A stretch of 64,000 nucleotides of DNA from Pseudochrobactrum asaccharolyticum. GTDB taxonomy: Bacteria; Pseudomonadota; Alphaproteobacteria; Rhizobiales; Rhizobiaceae. The stretch is from contig NZ_QNRH01000001.1 in assembly GCF_003314995.1 (NCBI RefSeq), forward strand, positions 558,001 through 622,000, written 5' to 3'. The position numbers and the translations under genes were made by a program. The notes under the pieces were generated by a model. The model saw nothing but the letters and a program-made list of their open reading frames with translations. It ran no database searches and had not been told where the DNA came from. The stretch's first letter is position 1, and every line of letters starts with the position of its first letter. Shown here piece by piece: positions 16,958-26,222 of the stretch.

Positions 16958-17006
16958 AATCCAGAGCGATCGCTATGGTTCAATCTGAACGTAAATTGCT
17001 CTAGTC
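16958..17006. repeat. Rhizobial GAGC-ended palindromic intergenic element
   Basis: About 49 bases ending in CCAGAGC (16961-16967) and GCTCTAG (16998-17004), with an inner TGGTTCAATCTGAAC pattern. It resembles the short mosaic repeats (RIME-like) scattered in Rhizobiales. A related unit lies at 32561-32610. Confidence 0.6.
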
Positions 17007-17014
17007 CAGACAAC

Positions 17015-17047
17015 AAAGCTCCGGAAAAGTGCTTCCGGAGCTTTTTT
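17015..17047. terminator. Rho-independent terminator after eptA
   Basis: AAGCTCCGGAA pairs with TTCCGGAGCTT around a 6-base loop, followed by T6. It can also end the minus-strand DUF883 gene (stop at 17061). Confidence 0.88.
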
Positions 17048-17060
17048 CAATTTAGCAATC

Positions 17061-17354
17061 TTACCAGCGTGAATCGTTGCGGCAGCTGGCAACAAGAAAA
17101 CCCAGAACAAAACCGGCAATACCGGCCGTGCTGAGTATGGTGGTTGCAGTGCCCGGATTTTCACGAATAGCAGAGACCGTTGCTTGTCCCTGTTCCTTGA
17201 TGGTTGAGGCAGCGCGGTTCAGGCGGGTGCGGGCTTCTTCAGCTGCTTCCTCACTGCGCTGTTTCAGGGATTTACTCATTGTATCGATCTGCTGGCGCAG
17301 TTCTGCGATTTGTTCTTCCATTGCCTGACGGGCATTGTCTGCATTATCTGCCAT
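17061..17354 (-). CDS. DUF883 (ElaB/YqjD-like) membrane-anchored protein
   Basis: 97 residues. A long amphipathic coiled-coil region (AMEEQIAELRQQIDTMSKSL, QRSEEAAEEARTRLNRAAST) leads to a C-terminal hydrophobic anchor (TILSTAGIAGFVLGFLVASC). This is the architecture of the ElaB/YqjD/DUF883 family, tail-anchored inner membrane proteins that bind ribosomes in E. coli in stationary phase; that role is not proven here. Monocistronic, convergent with eptA. Confidence 0.85.
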   Translation of the reverse strand: MADNADNARQAMEEQIAELRQQIDTMSKSLKQRSEEAAEEARTRLNRAASTIKEQGQATVSAIRENPGTATTILSTAGIAGFVLGFLVASCRNDSRW

Positions 17355-17486
17355 TTATAGTCTCCGTAATTGCTATTTCAGAATTTAAATCATTCAGAAA
17401 AGGCAGAGCGCCGGTGCTGCTGTACAAGCGCACCTCGCTTTAAACGCTCATGCTCACATAGGTTTTTTTGTTCAGTAGCGGCTTAA

Positions 17487-17564
17487 TCAGAAGAAAAAAT
17501 ACCAGATCAGCACCACAACAAAAAACGGGACACCCATCATCCATAAAATACCGGCTCTCAGCAT
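17487..17564 (-). CDS. 25-residue hydrophobic membrane peptide
   Basis: A short frame with a strong ribosome site, AAGGAGA, ending 6 bases before the ATG at 17564. The product MLRAGILWMMGVPFFVVVLI followed by WYFFF is one transmembrane helix with a single Arg near the N-terminus. Tiny single-helix proteins like this are common beside stress genes in rhizobia. There is no homology evidence in hand; the case rests on the ribosome site, the helix and the position in an otherwise empty gap. Confidence 0.5.
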   Translation of the reverse strand: MLRAGILWMMGVPFFVVVLIWYFFF

Positions 17565-17611
17565 TATTGTTCTCCTTATTTTTATAGGGAGGTAACGCAG
17601 AGACTGGTCTT

Positions 17612-18895
17612 TTAGTTCCCTAAAATCTTTAACGGAGAACGATGATCAGTTCGTAATTGTTGCTGGTAGCGGTGTTCCAGTCCGGCACAGCCCCAGATGA
17701 TACCGATAAGCAGATAAAAATGTCGCCAGTGATCAATATCAATCACATTGCCAATGAGAATATGGGCGATAAAGGCAATATAGGTACACAGAAGATAGGG
17801 TTGCCATGGCCGCTCGCGCAGCATCAGCCTGAAACCAAAAGCGAGCGTCAGTATTGTCAGGATGATGAAGGCGACAAAACCCAGCCAACCGTAATCGAGC
17901 AGGGCTTTCAGCCAGATATTATGAGTGTCTTCGCCGAACATTGGCCCGAACTCTAAAGGGCCTATGCCGAAAGGCTTTTCCATTGACAGCAATAGCCCCA
18001 GCCAGTGCCGTGCAAAACGTCCTGTACGCGCACTGTCATAATCCTGCTCAAGGCGGGCGCGTTGATAGAAAATATAGCTGATTTGCGGGATTTGCAAAGC
18101 GATAACCAATGCCAATGCCAGCAGAATAGTGACTGTAACGCTGATCAGAATGATCTTGCCACGCAGGCGCTGATCGGTACTGCGCAGGAAGAGCAAGGCC
18201 GGAATGAACAGCAGAGACATAGCAAACATGCCCCATGCTGCACGGGAGAAGGACAGCAGAACGGCGAGCGTTAATATCAGGAACAACGCCCAATACAGCA
18301 GGCTTTTGTTAAAAGGACGGGTCAGAACCTGATAAATGCACCAATTAATCGGCAGGATCAGGAAAGGCCCGAACACATTCGGATCCTGAAAGGCACCTTT
18401 GGCGCGGCCATAAAGTGTGAATAAATCCGCTGCCGGTATCAGATTGAGATAGCCGCCAATGCCCAGCAAGCCGGTGATGGTTGCCGCAGCCAGATAGCCG
18501 GTAAAAAGCGGTTGCAGTCTTCGCCAGTCACTCTCGGTCACGGCGGCGAAGAAGACCGCTGTCAGCGCAAGAAAATATGAAACAGCAATATAAAGTGGGG
18601 CTTTTTTCAGATCATCCATCTGAAAAATCGAGAGAACACCGCCAATATTAAATAGTGTGAAAAGCAGCAATAAAGTGAGCGCATGGATGCTGAGCCTGAG
18701 ACCGGAAAGCAGCCACAGGCACAACAATGCCAGCATCAGAATTTCATATGGACCCGGTTCAAACAGAACAAAACCGCTGAAAAACACGCCGGTGCCCAGA
18801 GACAATCGTGCAAGCCATGGCAGTACGGCTTGCTGATTGTTGAGCGCAGGCGGTTTAAAGTCTGCAGTAGCCCTATATCCAGCCTTGGCACTCAA
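17612..18895 (-). CDS. O-antigen ligase / polysaccharide polymerase (Wzy/WaaL-type)
   Basis: 427 residues with around 10-12 membrane helices and the family's periplasmic loop. The Wzy_C/WaaL region is recognisable from AKGAFQDPNVFGPFLILPIN through LSFSRAAWGMFAMSLLFI to FGPMFGEDTHNIWLKALLDY (the His-containing ligase motif). It is probably the polymerase of this exopolysaccharide locus because it overlaps the phosphoglycosyltransferase gene by 4 bases (ATGA) and there is no lipid A core locus nearby. A ligase role cannot be excluded. Confidence 0.85.
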   Translation of the reverse strand: MSAKAGYRATADFKPPALNNQQAVLPWLARLSLGTGVFFSGFVLFEPGPYEILMLALLCLWLLSGLRLSIHALTLLLLFTLFNIGGVLSIFQMDDLKKAPLYIAVSYFLALTAVFFAAVTESDWRRLQPLFTGYLAAATITGLLGIGGYLNLIPAADLFTLYGRAKGAFQDPNVFGPFLILPINWCIYQVLTRPFNKSLLYWALFLILTLAVLLSFSRAAWGMFAMSLLFIPALLFLRSTDQRLRGKIILISVTVTILLALALVIALQIPQISYIFYQRARLEQDYDSARTGRFARHWLGLLLSMEKPFGIGPLEFGPMFGEDTHNIWLKALLDYGWLGFVAFIILTILTLAFGFRLMLRERPWQPYLLCTYIAFIAHILIGNVIDIDHWRHFYLLIGIIWGCAGLEHRYQQQLRTDHRSPLKILGN

Positions 18896-20451
18896 TAGGC
18901 GTTTTCCGTGTTCAGCAGACGCACAGGGGTCAGGAACAGAATTTTCAGATCGAACCAGAGCGACCAGTTTTCAATATAATTCAGGTCATATTCTGTGCGC
19001 ATGACGATTTTTTCCGGCTTGTCGATTTCGCCGCGCCAGCCGTTGATTTGCGCCCAGCCGGTGACACCGGGTTTGACCTTGTGGCGTGCAAAATAGCCGT
19101 CAACCACATCATTATAGAGCATATTGTTTGAATTGGCGCTAACCGCATGGGGACGCGGACCTACCAGCGAAAGACTGCCGGTAAGGGAGTTGAAAAACTG
19201 CGGCAATTCATCAATGGAGGTTTTGCGAATGAAGCGGCCGACACGGGTAACACGGCTGTCATTTTTAGTGACGGCCTGTTTGGCGGTCGGGTCGCACTGA
19301 TCCACATACATGGAGCGGAATTTCCAGACATTGATCACTTCATTATTAAAACCGTGACGCTTTTGTTTGAAAATAACCGGTCCTTTGCTGTCGAGTTTGA
19401 TAGCAATAGCGGTTGCCAGCATGACCGGAGAAAACAGCACAATACCAAACAGGCTGAAGACAATATCAAATATCCGCTTGGCGATGGCGTCCCAGTCGTT
19501 GATCGGCTTGTCGAGAATATCCAGCATCGGCACTGAGCCGATATAAGAATAAGCACGTGGGCTCAGGCGCATACTGGCTGCATGGGCGGAAAGACGAATA
19601 TCAACCGGCAGCACCCAGAGCTTTTTCATCAGCGTCAGCACACGCTCTTCTGCCGAGATCGGCAGCGATACAATCAGCATATCAATGCGGGCGACACGGG
19701 CAAATTCGATTAGTTCGGAAATATTGCCGAGCTTTGGATAGCCTGCCACCACCGGAGGGGAGCGACGATCACCGCGATCGTCAAAAATACCACAAATACG
19801 AATATCGTTATCGGGTTGCTCGTTGAGCGCAAGAATAAGATCTTCGGCATTCTGACCACCACCAACGATTACCGCGCGGCGCTCCATACGTCCGCTGCGT
19901 GCCAGCATACGCATCAGTTTGGCCGCCAGAATACGCGACAGCATAAGCAGAACAAAGCCGGTGACCGCAAAACCAGCGAACCAGACACGGGAATATACTG
20001 CAGAAATTTTTAGCAAAAAGGCCAGAATAGCCATTGCCGCAAAAACACCGGCCCAGCAGATAATCAAGCGGCCGAGAAATCGGAACGGCTTACGCAAAAC
20101 CGAAGGGCGATAGCCTGAGCTAAACTGCGCAAAGATAACATAGAGTGAGGCTGCCAGTGTGTTTGCCATGAAATATTCAAGAAAGTGCATTTCCTGAATG
20201 CCGACATAGGCAAGATAAAACCCGCTGCCGCACAAAAAAACAACCAGAAACTCCCAGATGCGCATAAGACCGGTAAACAGCGCCGGTGAGATGCTCTCAT
20301 TGCGGTATTGGGCAGCAACTTTGACGGCAAGAGGGCTCAGCTCAACCTTTTCAGCAGGCGCAACCGGCTGATCGGGGGCATGCTGTTTCAGCACTGCCTT
20401 CCTGTCAAAATTTCCGTTGTTTTTTTTCTCACGCATAGGATCTACCGGCAT
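18892..20451 (-). CDS. Undecaprenyl-phosphate sugar phosphotransferase (WcaJ/ExoY-type)
   Basis: 519 residues of the polyisoprenyl-phosphate hexose-1-phosphate transferase family, which starts polysaccharide repeat synthesis on undecaprenyl phosphate at the inner membrane. Layout: four N-terminal helices (~70-185), a CoA-binding-like Rossmann part (RRAVIVGGGQNAEDLILALN), a re-entrant helix, then the C-terminal catalytic domain: KRIFDIVFSLFGIVLF, GPVIFKQKRHGFNNEVINVW, KFRSMYVDQCD, RKTSIDELPQFFNSLTGSLS, LVGPRPHAV and KPGVTGWAQINGWRGE. Full length for the WcaJ class. First gene of the minus-strand pair with the polymerase. Confidence 0.93.
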   Translation of the reverse strand: MPVDPMREKKNNGNFDRKAVLKQHAPDQPVAPAEKVELSPLAVKVAAQYRNESISPALFTGLMRIWEFLVVFLCGSGFYLAYVGIQEMHFLEYFMANTLAASLYVIFAQFSSGYRPSVLRKPFRFLGRLIICWAGVFAAMAILAFLLKISAVYSRVWFAGFAVTGFVLLMLSRILAAKLMRMLARSGRMERRAVIVGGGQNAEDLILALNEQPDNDIRICGIFDDRGDRRSPPVVAGYPKLGNISELIEFARVARIDMLIVSLPISAEERVLTLMKKLWVLPVDIRLSAHAASMRLSPRAYSYIGSVPMLDILDKPINDWDAIAKRIFDIVFSLFGIVLFSPVMLATAIAIKLDSKGPVIFKQKRHGFNNEVINVWKFRSMYVDQCDPTAKQAVTKNDSRVTRVGRFIRKTSIDELPQFFNSLTGSLSLVGPRPHAVSANSNNMLYNDVVDGYFARHKVKPGVTGWAQINGWRGEIDKPEKIVMRTEYDLNYIENWSLWFDLKILFLTPVRLLNTENAY

Positions 20452-20741
20452 ATCTGGGCTTTTTCACAAGAAAATATATGCAATTTATCGGCTATGAGAG
20501 TTGTTATTTTCTTATTTTTACGAGGCGTTTCATATTATAGCCGTGTATACAGGCTTTTTCATAGAACTTGGTTGCCGGATAGTAAATGTATCCGCAATGT
20601 TAGTTTAATAGATGGAAGTCTGTTTATTGGTTTTTTTACTTGCAAAAAGCCGCAGAAAATTCTGTTTTCTGGTGTGTGCACATAACGCTCAGAGCGGTTT
20701 TTGATCGCCGCAAAAGCGCATAAAACTCCGTAATCGCTAAT
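20452..20741. other. AT-rich gap between polysaccharide genes
   Basis: 290 bases with no supported ORF; several T/A-rich runs. It probably contains the promoter for the WcaJ-like gene and polymerase. No clear terminator for the upstream glycosyltransferase was found. Confidence 0.4.
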
Positions 20742-21887
20742 TTAATAGCTACGATAGAATTGTTCAACAGCGGCGGCCATATTTTCGCGGCTGAACAATG
20801 AGCGTAGCAGCAGCGGATCGGGCATGCTTGCTTGATAACCGGCCTGATCAGTCAGGGCTTCATGCATTCTGGCTGCAAGAGCAGCCGTATTCGGTTTGCA
20901 CAGTGCAGGGCTGTCTTCGCCAAAGATTTCGGCCAACCCGCCGACGCGGGTGGCAATAATACTGCGTTGGGCTGCCAGCACTTCGAGAGCAATATAGGGC
21001 AAAGATTCAGCACGGGAGGGGAGGACAAAGATACGGCCAAGTATGAGCGCTTCACGTATCGGCATAGCCGGATAAAAACGGATATGCTCTGATAAGCCCA
21101 ATTGTTCAGCCAAGGCTTGATATTGTTGCTTTTGCGGACCATCACCGACCATGGCACCGGTAATTGGTGCGCGGTTTCCGGCTTTGGCAGCAAGGTTAAG
21201 CTCTGCCAGTGCCCGTATAAAAAGGTCAGGTCCTTTCAGATCACGCATCATGCCGGTGAACAGAAAATCTGCGGTATCAGCGGCCAAATCAACCGGCGCA
21301 AATTCATCTTTGCTGATGCCGTTACGAATTACTGCATAGGTACAACGCGGATTGCCGACTTTGGCACGATAGGTGTTTTCTTCATAGGCCGATACGAAGA
21401 TTAATCCGTCAGTCACATGTTCCTGCCAGCGTTCAGCGGTAAACATGACTTTGCCGGCAAGCGAAGCAGCATCAAAATGCAAGCTACCGCCATGCGGAGA
21501 GTAAAAGCGCAGCGGGCGGGAAATCTGATTGCGCTTTTCTCGCGCCAGAACCGTACCAAGACGTGCATAGGTGCCGCCCTTGGCGCCATGACCATGCACA
21601 ATATCCGGTTGCAGATGCTTGAATAATTTTCGTGTTGCGAGAATAGCACCAATATCACTGAGGCCGATTTTACGGCTGATTGGAATGCGGTGCAGTCCCA
21701 GCGCTAAATCCGGCAGGAGTGATGCAAATTGCGCCTGTTCGAGCGCGCCGTCTTCACATAATTCGCAGATGACCCCGACCTGATGACCGGCAGCATTTTG
21801 CATCGCTGCCAGATCGCGAATATGCCGGAACACACCACCGACAGGTGAGCGGAAGCAATGGATAATCCGCAAAGACTTTTGCTTCAC
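20742..21887 (-). CDS. Glycosyltransferase family 4
   Basis: 381 residues with a GT-B fold. N-terminal SLRIIHCFRSPVGGVFRHIR (the glycine-rich acceptor loop), DIVHGHGAKGGTYARLGTVL, then FLFTGMMRDLKGPDLFIRAL and the nucleotide-sugar site VLPSRAESLPYIALEVLAAQ with the ESLPYIALE acidic motif and ATRVGGLAEIF. It adds a sugar to the lipid-linked repeat in the cytoplasm; donor and acceptor are unknown. Only one such transferase is present in the visible locus, so either the repeat is simple or other genes lie elsewhere. Confidence 0.9.
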   Translation of the reverse strand: MKQKSLRIIHCFRSPVGGVFRHIRDLAAMQNAAGHQVGVICELCEDGALEQAQFASLLPDLALGLHRIPISRKIGLSDIGAILATRKLFKHLQPDIVHGHGAKGGTYARLGTVLAREKRNQISRPLRFYSPHGGSLHFDAASLAGKVMFTAERWQEHVTDGLIFVSAYEENTYRAKVGNPRCTYAVIRNGISKDEFAPVDLAADTADFLFTGMMRDLKGPDLFIRALAELNLAAKAGNRAPITGAMVGDGPQKQQYQALAEQLGLSEHIRFYPAMPIREALILGRIFVLPSRAESLPYIALEVLAAQRSIIATRVGGLAEIFGEDSPALCKPNTAALAARMHEALTDQAGYQASMPDPLLLRSLFSRENMAAAVEQFYRSY

Positions 21888-21938
21888 AACATCCTCATCT
21901 CAGCTTCTGAAACTGCTGTATGCCCCACTATTTGCTGA

Positions 21939-22502
21939 TCAGAATAACCGCTCACGGACATAAATGGTATCGCCCGGCAGAATAGGGTCGGTAATGCGCA
22001 CCCGTCCGGTAAAGATTTTACCATTGATCTGGCGGGTAATGTCTACGCTTTCCTGATTGGCACGCGGTGTAAAACCACCGGAAGCCGCAATGGCTGTCTG
22101 CGCTGTCATGCCCGGTACATAGGAATATTGTCCGGCACCACCGACTTCACCCATAATGAAGACCGGACGATAACGGTCGATCTCCACGCTGACATCAGGA
22201 TTACGGATATAGCCGCTACGCAATTTGGTTGCGATTGCCGATTCAAGCTGTTTGGCAGTTTTGCCGCGGGCAGGAATGCTGCCAACCAGCGGAAACGCAA
22301 TATAGCCGGACTGATCAACGGAATAGGTGTTGCTGAGACCGGTTTGTTCAAACACAGTAATGCGCAAACGATCACCGGAGCCCAGAATGTAAGGCTGATT
22401 CAGAGCTTCATGAAAAGCTGGCGGAGCAGGCTGATAGCTGGAGCAACCTGAAAGGATCAGGCCGGTTATCCCCAAAGCTGCCATAAAAACTTGAGTTTTC
22501 AT
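21939..22502 (-). CDS. Polysaccharide export lipoprotein (Wza/GumB/ExoF type)
   Basis: 187 residues. A lipoprotein signal ends in LSGC (Cys ~20), followed by a Poly_export domain (LGSGDRLRITVFEQTGLSNT, SGYIAFPLVGSIPARGKTAK, LRSGYIRNPDVSVEIDRYRP) and one SLBB-like part (VFIMGEVGGAGQYSYVPGMT, GGFTPRANQESVDITR). The protein forms the periplasmic/outer membrane channel for the polymer. It is short compared with E. coli Wza (about 380 residues), like GumB and rhizobial forms. It is divergent from the Wzc-like gene. Confidence 0.92.
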   Translation of the reverse strand: MKTQVFMAALGITGLILSGCSSYQPAPPAFHEALNQPYILGSGDRLRITVFEQTGLSNTYSVDQSGYIAFPLVGSIPARGKTAKQLESAIATKLRSGYIRNPDVSVEIDRYRPVFIMGEVGGAGQYSYVPGMTAQTAIAASGGFTPRANQESVDITRQINGKIFTGRVRITDPILPGDTIYVRERLF

Positions 22503-22843
22503 TCTGCTCTTATCCTCATACCGCTTTCAGCATCTTCCGGCTGCATAAAGGCCGCTCGCATAAAGCTTGTTGTCGCGTATATCGTCAATTGCCGGTGCCA
22601 TGCTTTGAGTGGCGTGGCCGGTGATTGAGTGCGATTATTGAATTATTAGGGTTAATATGGCGTAAAGGCGGCGACATTAATTCATGTCACGGAACGAAAT
22701 TGCCATAAAATACAATCTTCTAAAGTAAAGATTTGAATCTGACCGGCAGAAGAGGGCGGCTGAATTCCGGCAGTTTAACGCTATAGTTACCTTGACGATT
22801 TACCATGTCAGCTCTGTTCAGGAGTATTGGGGTCGGTTCAGTT
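22503..22843. promoter_or_regulatory. Divergent promoter region of the export and chain-length genes
   Basis: 341 bases between the two divergent genes with no supported ORF. It presumably holds both promoters. No obvious palindrome was found. An ATG at 22805 in frame with the Wzc gene lies at the right end. Confidence 0.5.
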
Positions 22844-25063
22844 ATGCGCGATACAGCGGAAAATGCGGATATTGATATCGGAGCACTGTTTGCTGCTCTG
22901 AAACGCAACTGGCTGTTTATTGTGCTGGGAGCTGTCTTATTTGCTGTGCTGACATGGGGCGTGGCGCAATTCCTGACGCCTTATTACCGGTCTGAAGCGC
23001 GCATTCTTATTGAAACACGTGAATCGGTCTTTACACGCCCGAATGCCGGATCAGAGAATGATCGTCCGTTGCTCGATGCCGAGGCTGTCAAATCTCAGGT
23101 CGAGCTTGTCGGCTCCGCGCAGGTTCTGGCAAAGGTCGCGACTGATCTCAAACTTGCTGATTATGCGGAATTTTATCCGAAAACCATGTCACCGGTAAAG
23201 CAGGTGCTGGTTATGCTCGGATTACGCCCTGATCCGCGTACTATTCCCGCATCCGAGCAGGTGCTCACCCGTATGCGCGAGAATTTGCAGATTTATGCAG
23301 TAACCGGATCACGGGTTATCGTCGTTGAATTTGCTGCGAAAAATCCCCAGATTGCTGCGGATGTTGCCAATAAAATTGCCAATGAATATATTGCCATGCA
23401 GGTTGCCGCCAAACGTCAGTTGACGGGCGATGCAACAGGCTGGCTGGCACCGGAAATCGACCAGCTGACCAAAAAAGTGCGTGAGGCTGAAAGTAAGATC
23501 GCAGACTTTCGCGCAGCAACAGATCTCCTCAATACCAGTGGTAATACATCACTTGCGACGCAGCAGATGTCCGATATCTCATCGGAACTCTCTCGCCTAA
23601 AGGCGCAGCGTGCGGCGAGTGAAGCCAAAGCTGAAAGCATCCGCGCAGCCTTGAAAAAAGGTGTGCCGGTCAATAGTCTGCCGGAGGTGATGTCCTCAGG
23701 CATTATGCAGCAGCTCAATGAGCGCCGTGGTGCATTGATGGCTGAGATTGCCAATCTGTCGACCACATTGCTGGACGGGCATCCGCGTTTGCAGGGCTTG
23801 CGTGCACAATTGGCTGATCTTGACCGGCAGATCCGGCAAGAAGGCAATACGATTCTCAAGAGCCTCGATAATGAGGTGAATACTGCCCGCAGCCTTGAGC
23901 AGGAGCAGACCCGAGAGCTGAACCGCCTCAAAGCACAGGCTGCCGAAGCTGGCAGCAAGGAAGTTGAGTTGCGGGCACTTGAGCGTGAAGCAGCAGCACA
24001 ACGCGATCTGCTGCAGACTTATCTGGCGCGTTTCCGCGAGGCTTCCAGCCGTGTAGACCGGACGGATCAGCCTGCGGATGCACGGATATTCTCTGATGCA
24101 ACCGTAGCCGGTGAACCTTATTTCCCTAAGGTTCTGCCGATGGTCAGCATGAGCTTTGTTGCGGGCTTGTTGTTATTGTCGGTTTTTGTGCTGCTGCGTG
24201 AGCTTTTCAGTGGTCGTGCTTTGACCAGAAATCCTGTCAGAACTGTCAGGGGACAAAATATCTGGGGTGATGAAGATAATCGCATCGCAGAAAACTTTAC
24301 TCCTGCACATAATAAAACCGCACAAATTGATAATAAACTGATTGCGCAGCCGGTCTCTGAGCCTGCCGTAGCGAATAATGAGATGATTGAGCGACAAATG
24401 GCCCGTCCAGAAATTGATGTCGAAACCATTCAGCGTATTTATGACAGCTACACTGTGTCCGAAAATGGTGCAGATGAAGTTGTTGCTGAAACCGATGATA
24501 TTTATGCGCCGAATGGTGTTGCTGCAATCGCCAGCCGTTTGATGTTGCAGGAGCGCCGTCGCATTATTCTGATTTCGCCGGAAGGTGATGCCGGTTCTGC
24601 GGGCAGTGTACATTTGCTGCGTGAATTGGCAGACCGCAGTCTGCGTGTGCTGCTGGTGGATATGAGCGGCACCGGTGCGATCAGTCAGGCGATGCTGGAT
24701 GGCAATAAACCGGCGGGCATTACCGATCTCCTGCTTAATGTGAAGCAGTTTACCGATATTATTCACGGTGATCTTTATTCGGATGCCGATGTTATTCCGA
24801 CCGGCCTTTCTGATCCGAAAGCTGCAATGGTACAAGCCGAACGTCTGCCGGTGATTTTTGAAGCACTGGAAACGGCTTATGATTTCGTTCTGGTGGAAAT
24901 CGGTGCATCAACGGCTGAACAGGCACTTAATCTCGATAGCGATGCATCGCTTTTCGTGATGAATGTGTTCGATAGTGAAGATCAGACTGTTGCGCAAACC
25001 GCGTTGGCTTTCCATGAGGCCGGTCAGGAAGATGTGACCATCTTGATGGTTCCGCATTCTTGA
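22844..25063 (+). CDS. Wzc/GumC/ExoP-like polysaccharide co-polymerase with degenerate kinase domain
   Basis: 739 residues. N-terminal Wzz domain with a first membrane helix (FIVLGAVLFAVLTWGVAQFL), then a long periplasmic coiled coil (about residues 190-390), a GNVR-type segment near the second helix (VLPMVSMSFVAGLLLLSVFV), and a cytoplasmic C-terminal region resembling BY-kinases (RRIILISPEGDAGSAGSVHL, LRVLLVDMSG). The Walker A lysine (GKST/GKT) is missing, Walker A' keeps only its aspartate, and no tyrosine cluster is seen at the end, so catalysis is unlikely. Role: chain length and export. The start is uncertain; MRDTAENADIDIG matches relatives best, 22805 is the alternative. Confidence 0.88.
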   Translation: MRDTAENADIDIGALFAALKRNWLFIVLGAVLFAVLTWGVAQFLTPYYRSEARILIETRESVFTRPNAGSENDRPLLDAEAVKSQVELVGSAQVLAKVATDLKLADYAEFYPKTMSPVKQVLVMLGLRPDPRTIPASEQVLTRMRENLQIYAVTGSRVIVVEFAAKNPQIAADVANKIANEYIAMQVAAKRQLTGDATGWLAPEIDQLTKKVREAESKIADFRAATDLLNTSGNTSLATQQMSDISSELSRLKAQRAASEAKAESIRAALKKGVPVNSLPEVMSSGIMQQLNERRGALMAEIANLSTTLLDGHPRLQGLRAQLADLDRQIRQEGNTILKSLDNEVNTARSLEQEQTRELNRLKAQAAEAGSKEVELRALEREAAAQRDLLQTYLARFREASSRVDRTDQPADARIFSDATVAGEPYFPKVLPMVSMSFVAGLLLLSVFVLLRELFSGRALTRNPVRTVRGQNIWGDEDNRIAENFTPAHNKTAQIDNKLIAQPVSEPAVANNEMIERQMARPEIDVETIQRIYDSYTVSENGADEVVAETDDIYAPNGVAAIASRLMLQERRRIILISPEGDAGSAGSVHLLRELADRSLRVLLVDMSGTGAISQAMLDGNKPAGITDLLLNVKQFTDIIHGDLYSDADVIPTGLSDPKAAMVQAERLPVIFEALETAYDFVLVEIGASTAEQALNLDSDASLFVMNVFDSEDQTVAQTALAFHEAGQEDVTILMVPHS

Positions 25064-25076
25064 GAATTTAGGGCGT

Positions 25077-26219
25077 TTAGCGAAGCTTCTGCCTTAGCTT
25101 TTTAACCAGTGGCCAGAGATGGCGATTGGTTTTAATGCGATAGACAAGACCGGAGCGCAGTTGATTGAAGGTTGCGCTCAAACGCCCGCCAAATGTCAGC
25201 GCAATATGGCTGTCATAGAGCGGCTGCTCAATATCGCACCAGTCGCGTTTATATTTTTCTTCACCAATGCCGAAGCTGAAATAATCCAGCCCTTCATCAA
25301 TCGCTTTGATTATGGCCTCGTAGAACAGGAAATCGCCGGGGCTGGCTGTTACCAGATCATCATCGGCAAAAGCACCGAACTCAACTGTCAGGCCGCGCTT
25401 TATAGACGCAGATACCGTTTCAGGACTTTGCCAGTAAGAGCAGCCGATCACGGCGCGCGGTTTATCCGCGACCTCGAGCACATGCAGGCGATATTGCCTT
25501 GCATCGTCATTTTCAGGGGCAGCAAAAAGATCGCGGAAGAAGCCTGTCAGGGCATCACCGGTAAAACTATTGGCAATACCCTGATTGGCAAAGCGCTGGC
25601 TTTTCATGGCATAAAAAGCATCGTAGGCGGCGATGTTTTCTTCAGGTGTGACGGCGGTATAGATGCGCCATGCACCGGCTTCATCATAGCGGCGTGCATG
25701 CTGACGATGTTTTTTGCGTTTGCGCGATGCATTGCTGCGCTCAAGTACAAGATCAAAACTATTCGGCAGAGACGCGGTCAGTGCGGGATTCGGATTAAGC
25801 TGATGACGCAAGCTCAGCAACGGATTGCTGAAGCCCAACCAGTTTTCCATCTGACGGGTAAGCGAGAGCAGGGCAATATCCGGCCGCGCTTCCTTCAGGC
25901 AGGTAATCAATGCAGAGATATGTTCAGCCGTGATTTGACTGGCTAAAGCCGGAAACAGCACAGGGAAATTGCAATTGGCGTGAGAACCGCCGGCAAAGCG
26001 GGCAATGATCTGTTGTTTTTGTTTGATGACTTCAAGCGGCAATAGCAGCGCAGGACTGTTATCAATAAACAGCGCCAGCACTAAGCAGTCAGGGTTGACG
26101 TGTAGCTGCCAGAGCTTTGTCCAGAGTGCTGATTGAGCAATACCATGCACAGTCGCATCATTGCTGCTCCAGAGCGGTAAAGCATTAGCCAGCTTGGTGA
26201 GACAGACCGTTTGAAACAT
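25077..26219 (-). CDS. FemAB/CelD-like GNAT acyltransferase
   Basis: 380 residues of the Acetyltransf_6 (CelD/BcsL) type: SRKRKKHRQHARRYDEAGAW precedes the second GNAT-like half, with the C-terminal LDYFSFGIGEEKYKRDWCDI as in cellulose biosynthesis-associated acetyltransferases. It probably decorates the exopolysaccharide or a lipid-linked precursor (inference from context). It overlaps nothing; it is convergent with the Wzc-like gene 13 bases away and is followed within 3 bases by the DUF2842 gene upstream, suggesting co-transcription. Confidence 0.82.
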   Translation of the reverse strand: MFQTVCLTKLANALPLWSSNDATVHGIAQSALWTKLWQLHVNPDCLVLALFIDNSPALLLPLEVIKQKQQIIARFAGGSHANCNFPVLFPALASQITAEHISALITCLKEARPDIALLSLTRQMENWLGFSNPLLSLRHQLNPNPALTASLPNSFDLVLERSNASRKRKKHRQHARRYDEAGAWRIYTAVTPEENIAAYDAFYAMKSQRFANQGIANSFTGDALTGFFRDLFAAPENDDARQYRLHVLEVADKPRAVIGCSYWQSPETVSASIKRGLTVEFGAFADDDLVTASPGDFLFYEAIIKAIDEGLDYFSFGIGEEKYKRDWCDIEQPLYDSHIALTFGGRLSATFNQLRSGLVYRIKTNRHLWPLVKKLRQKLR

Positions 26220-26222
26220 GGT

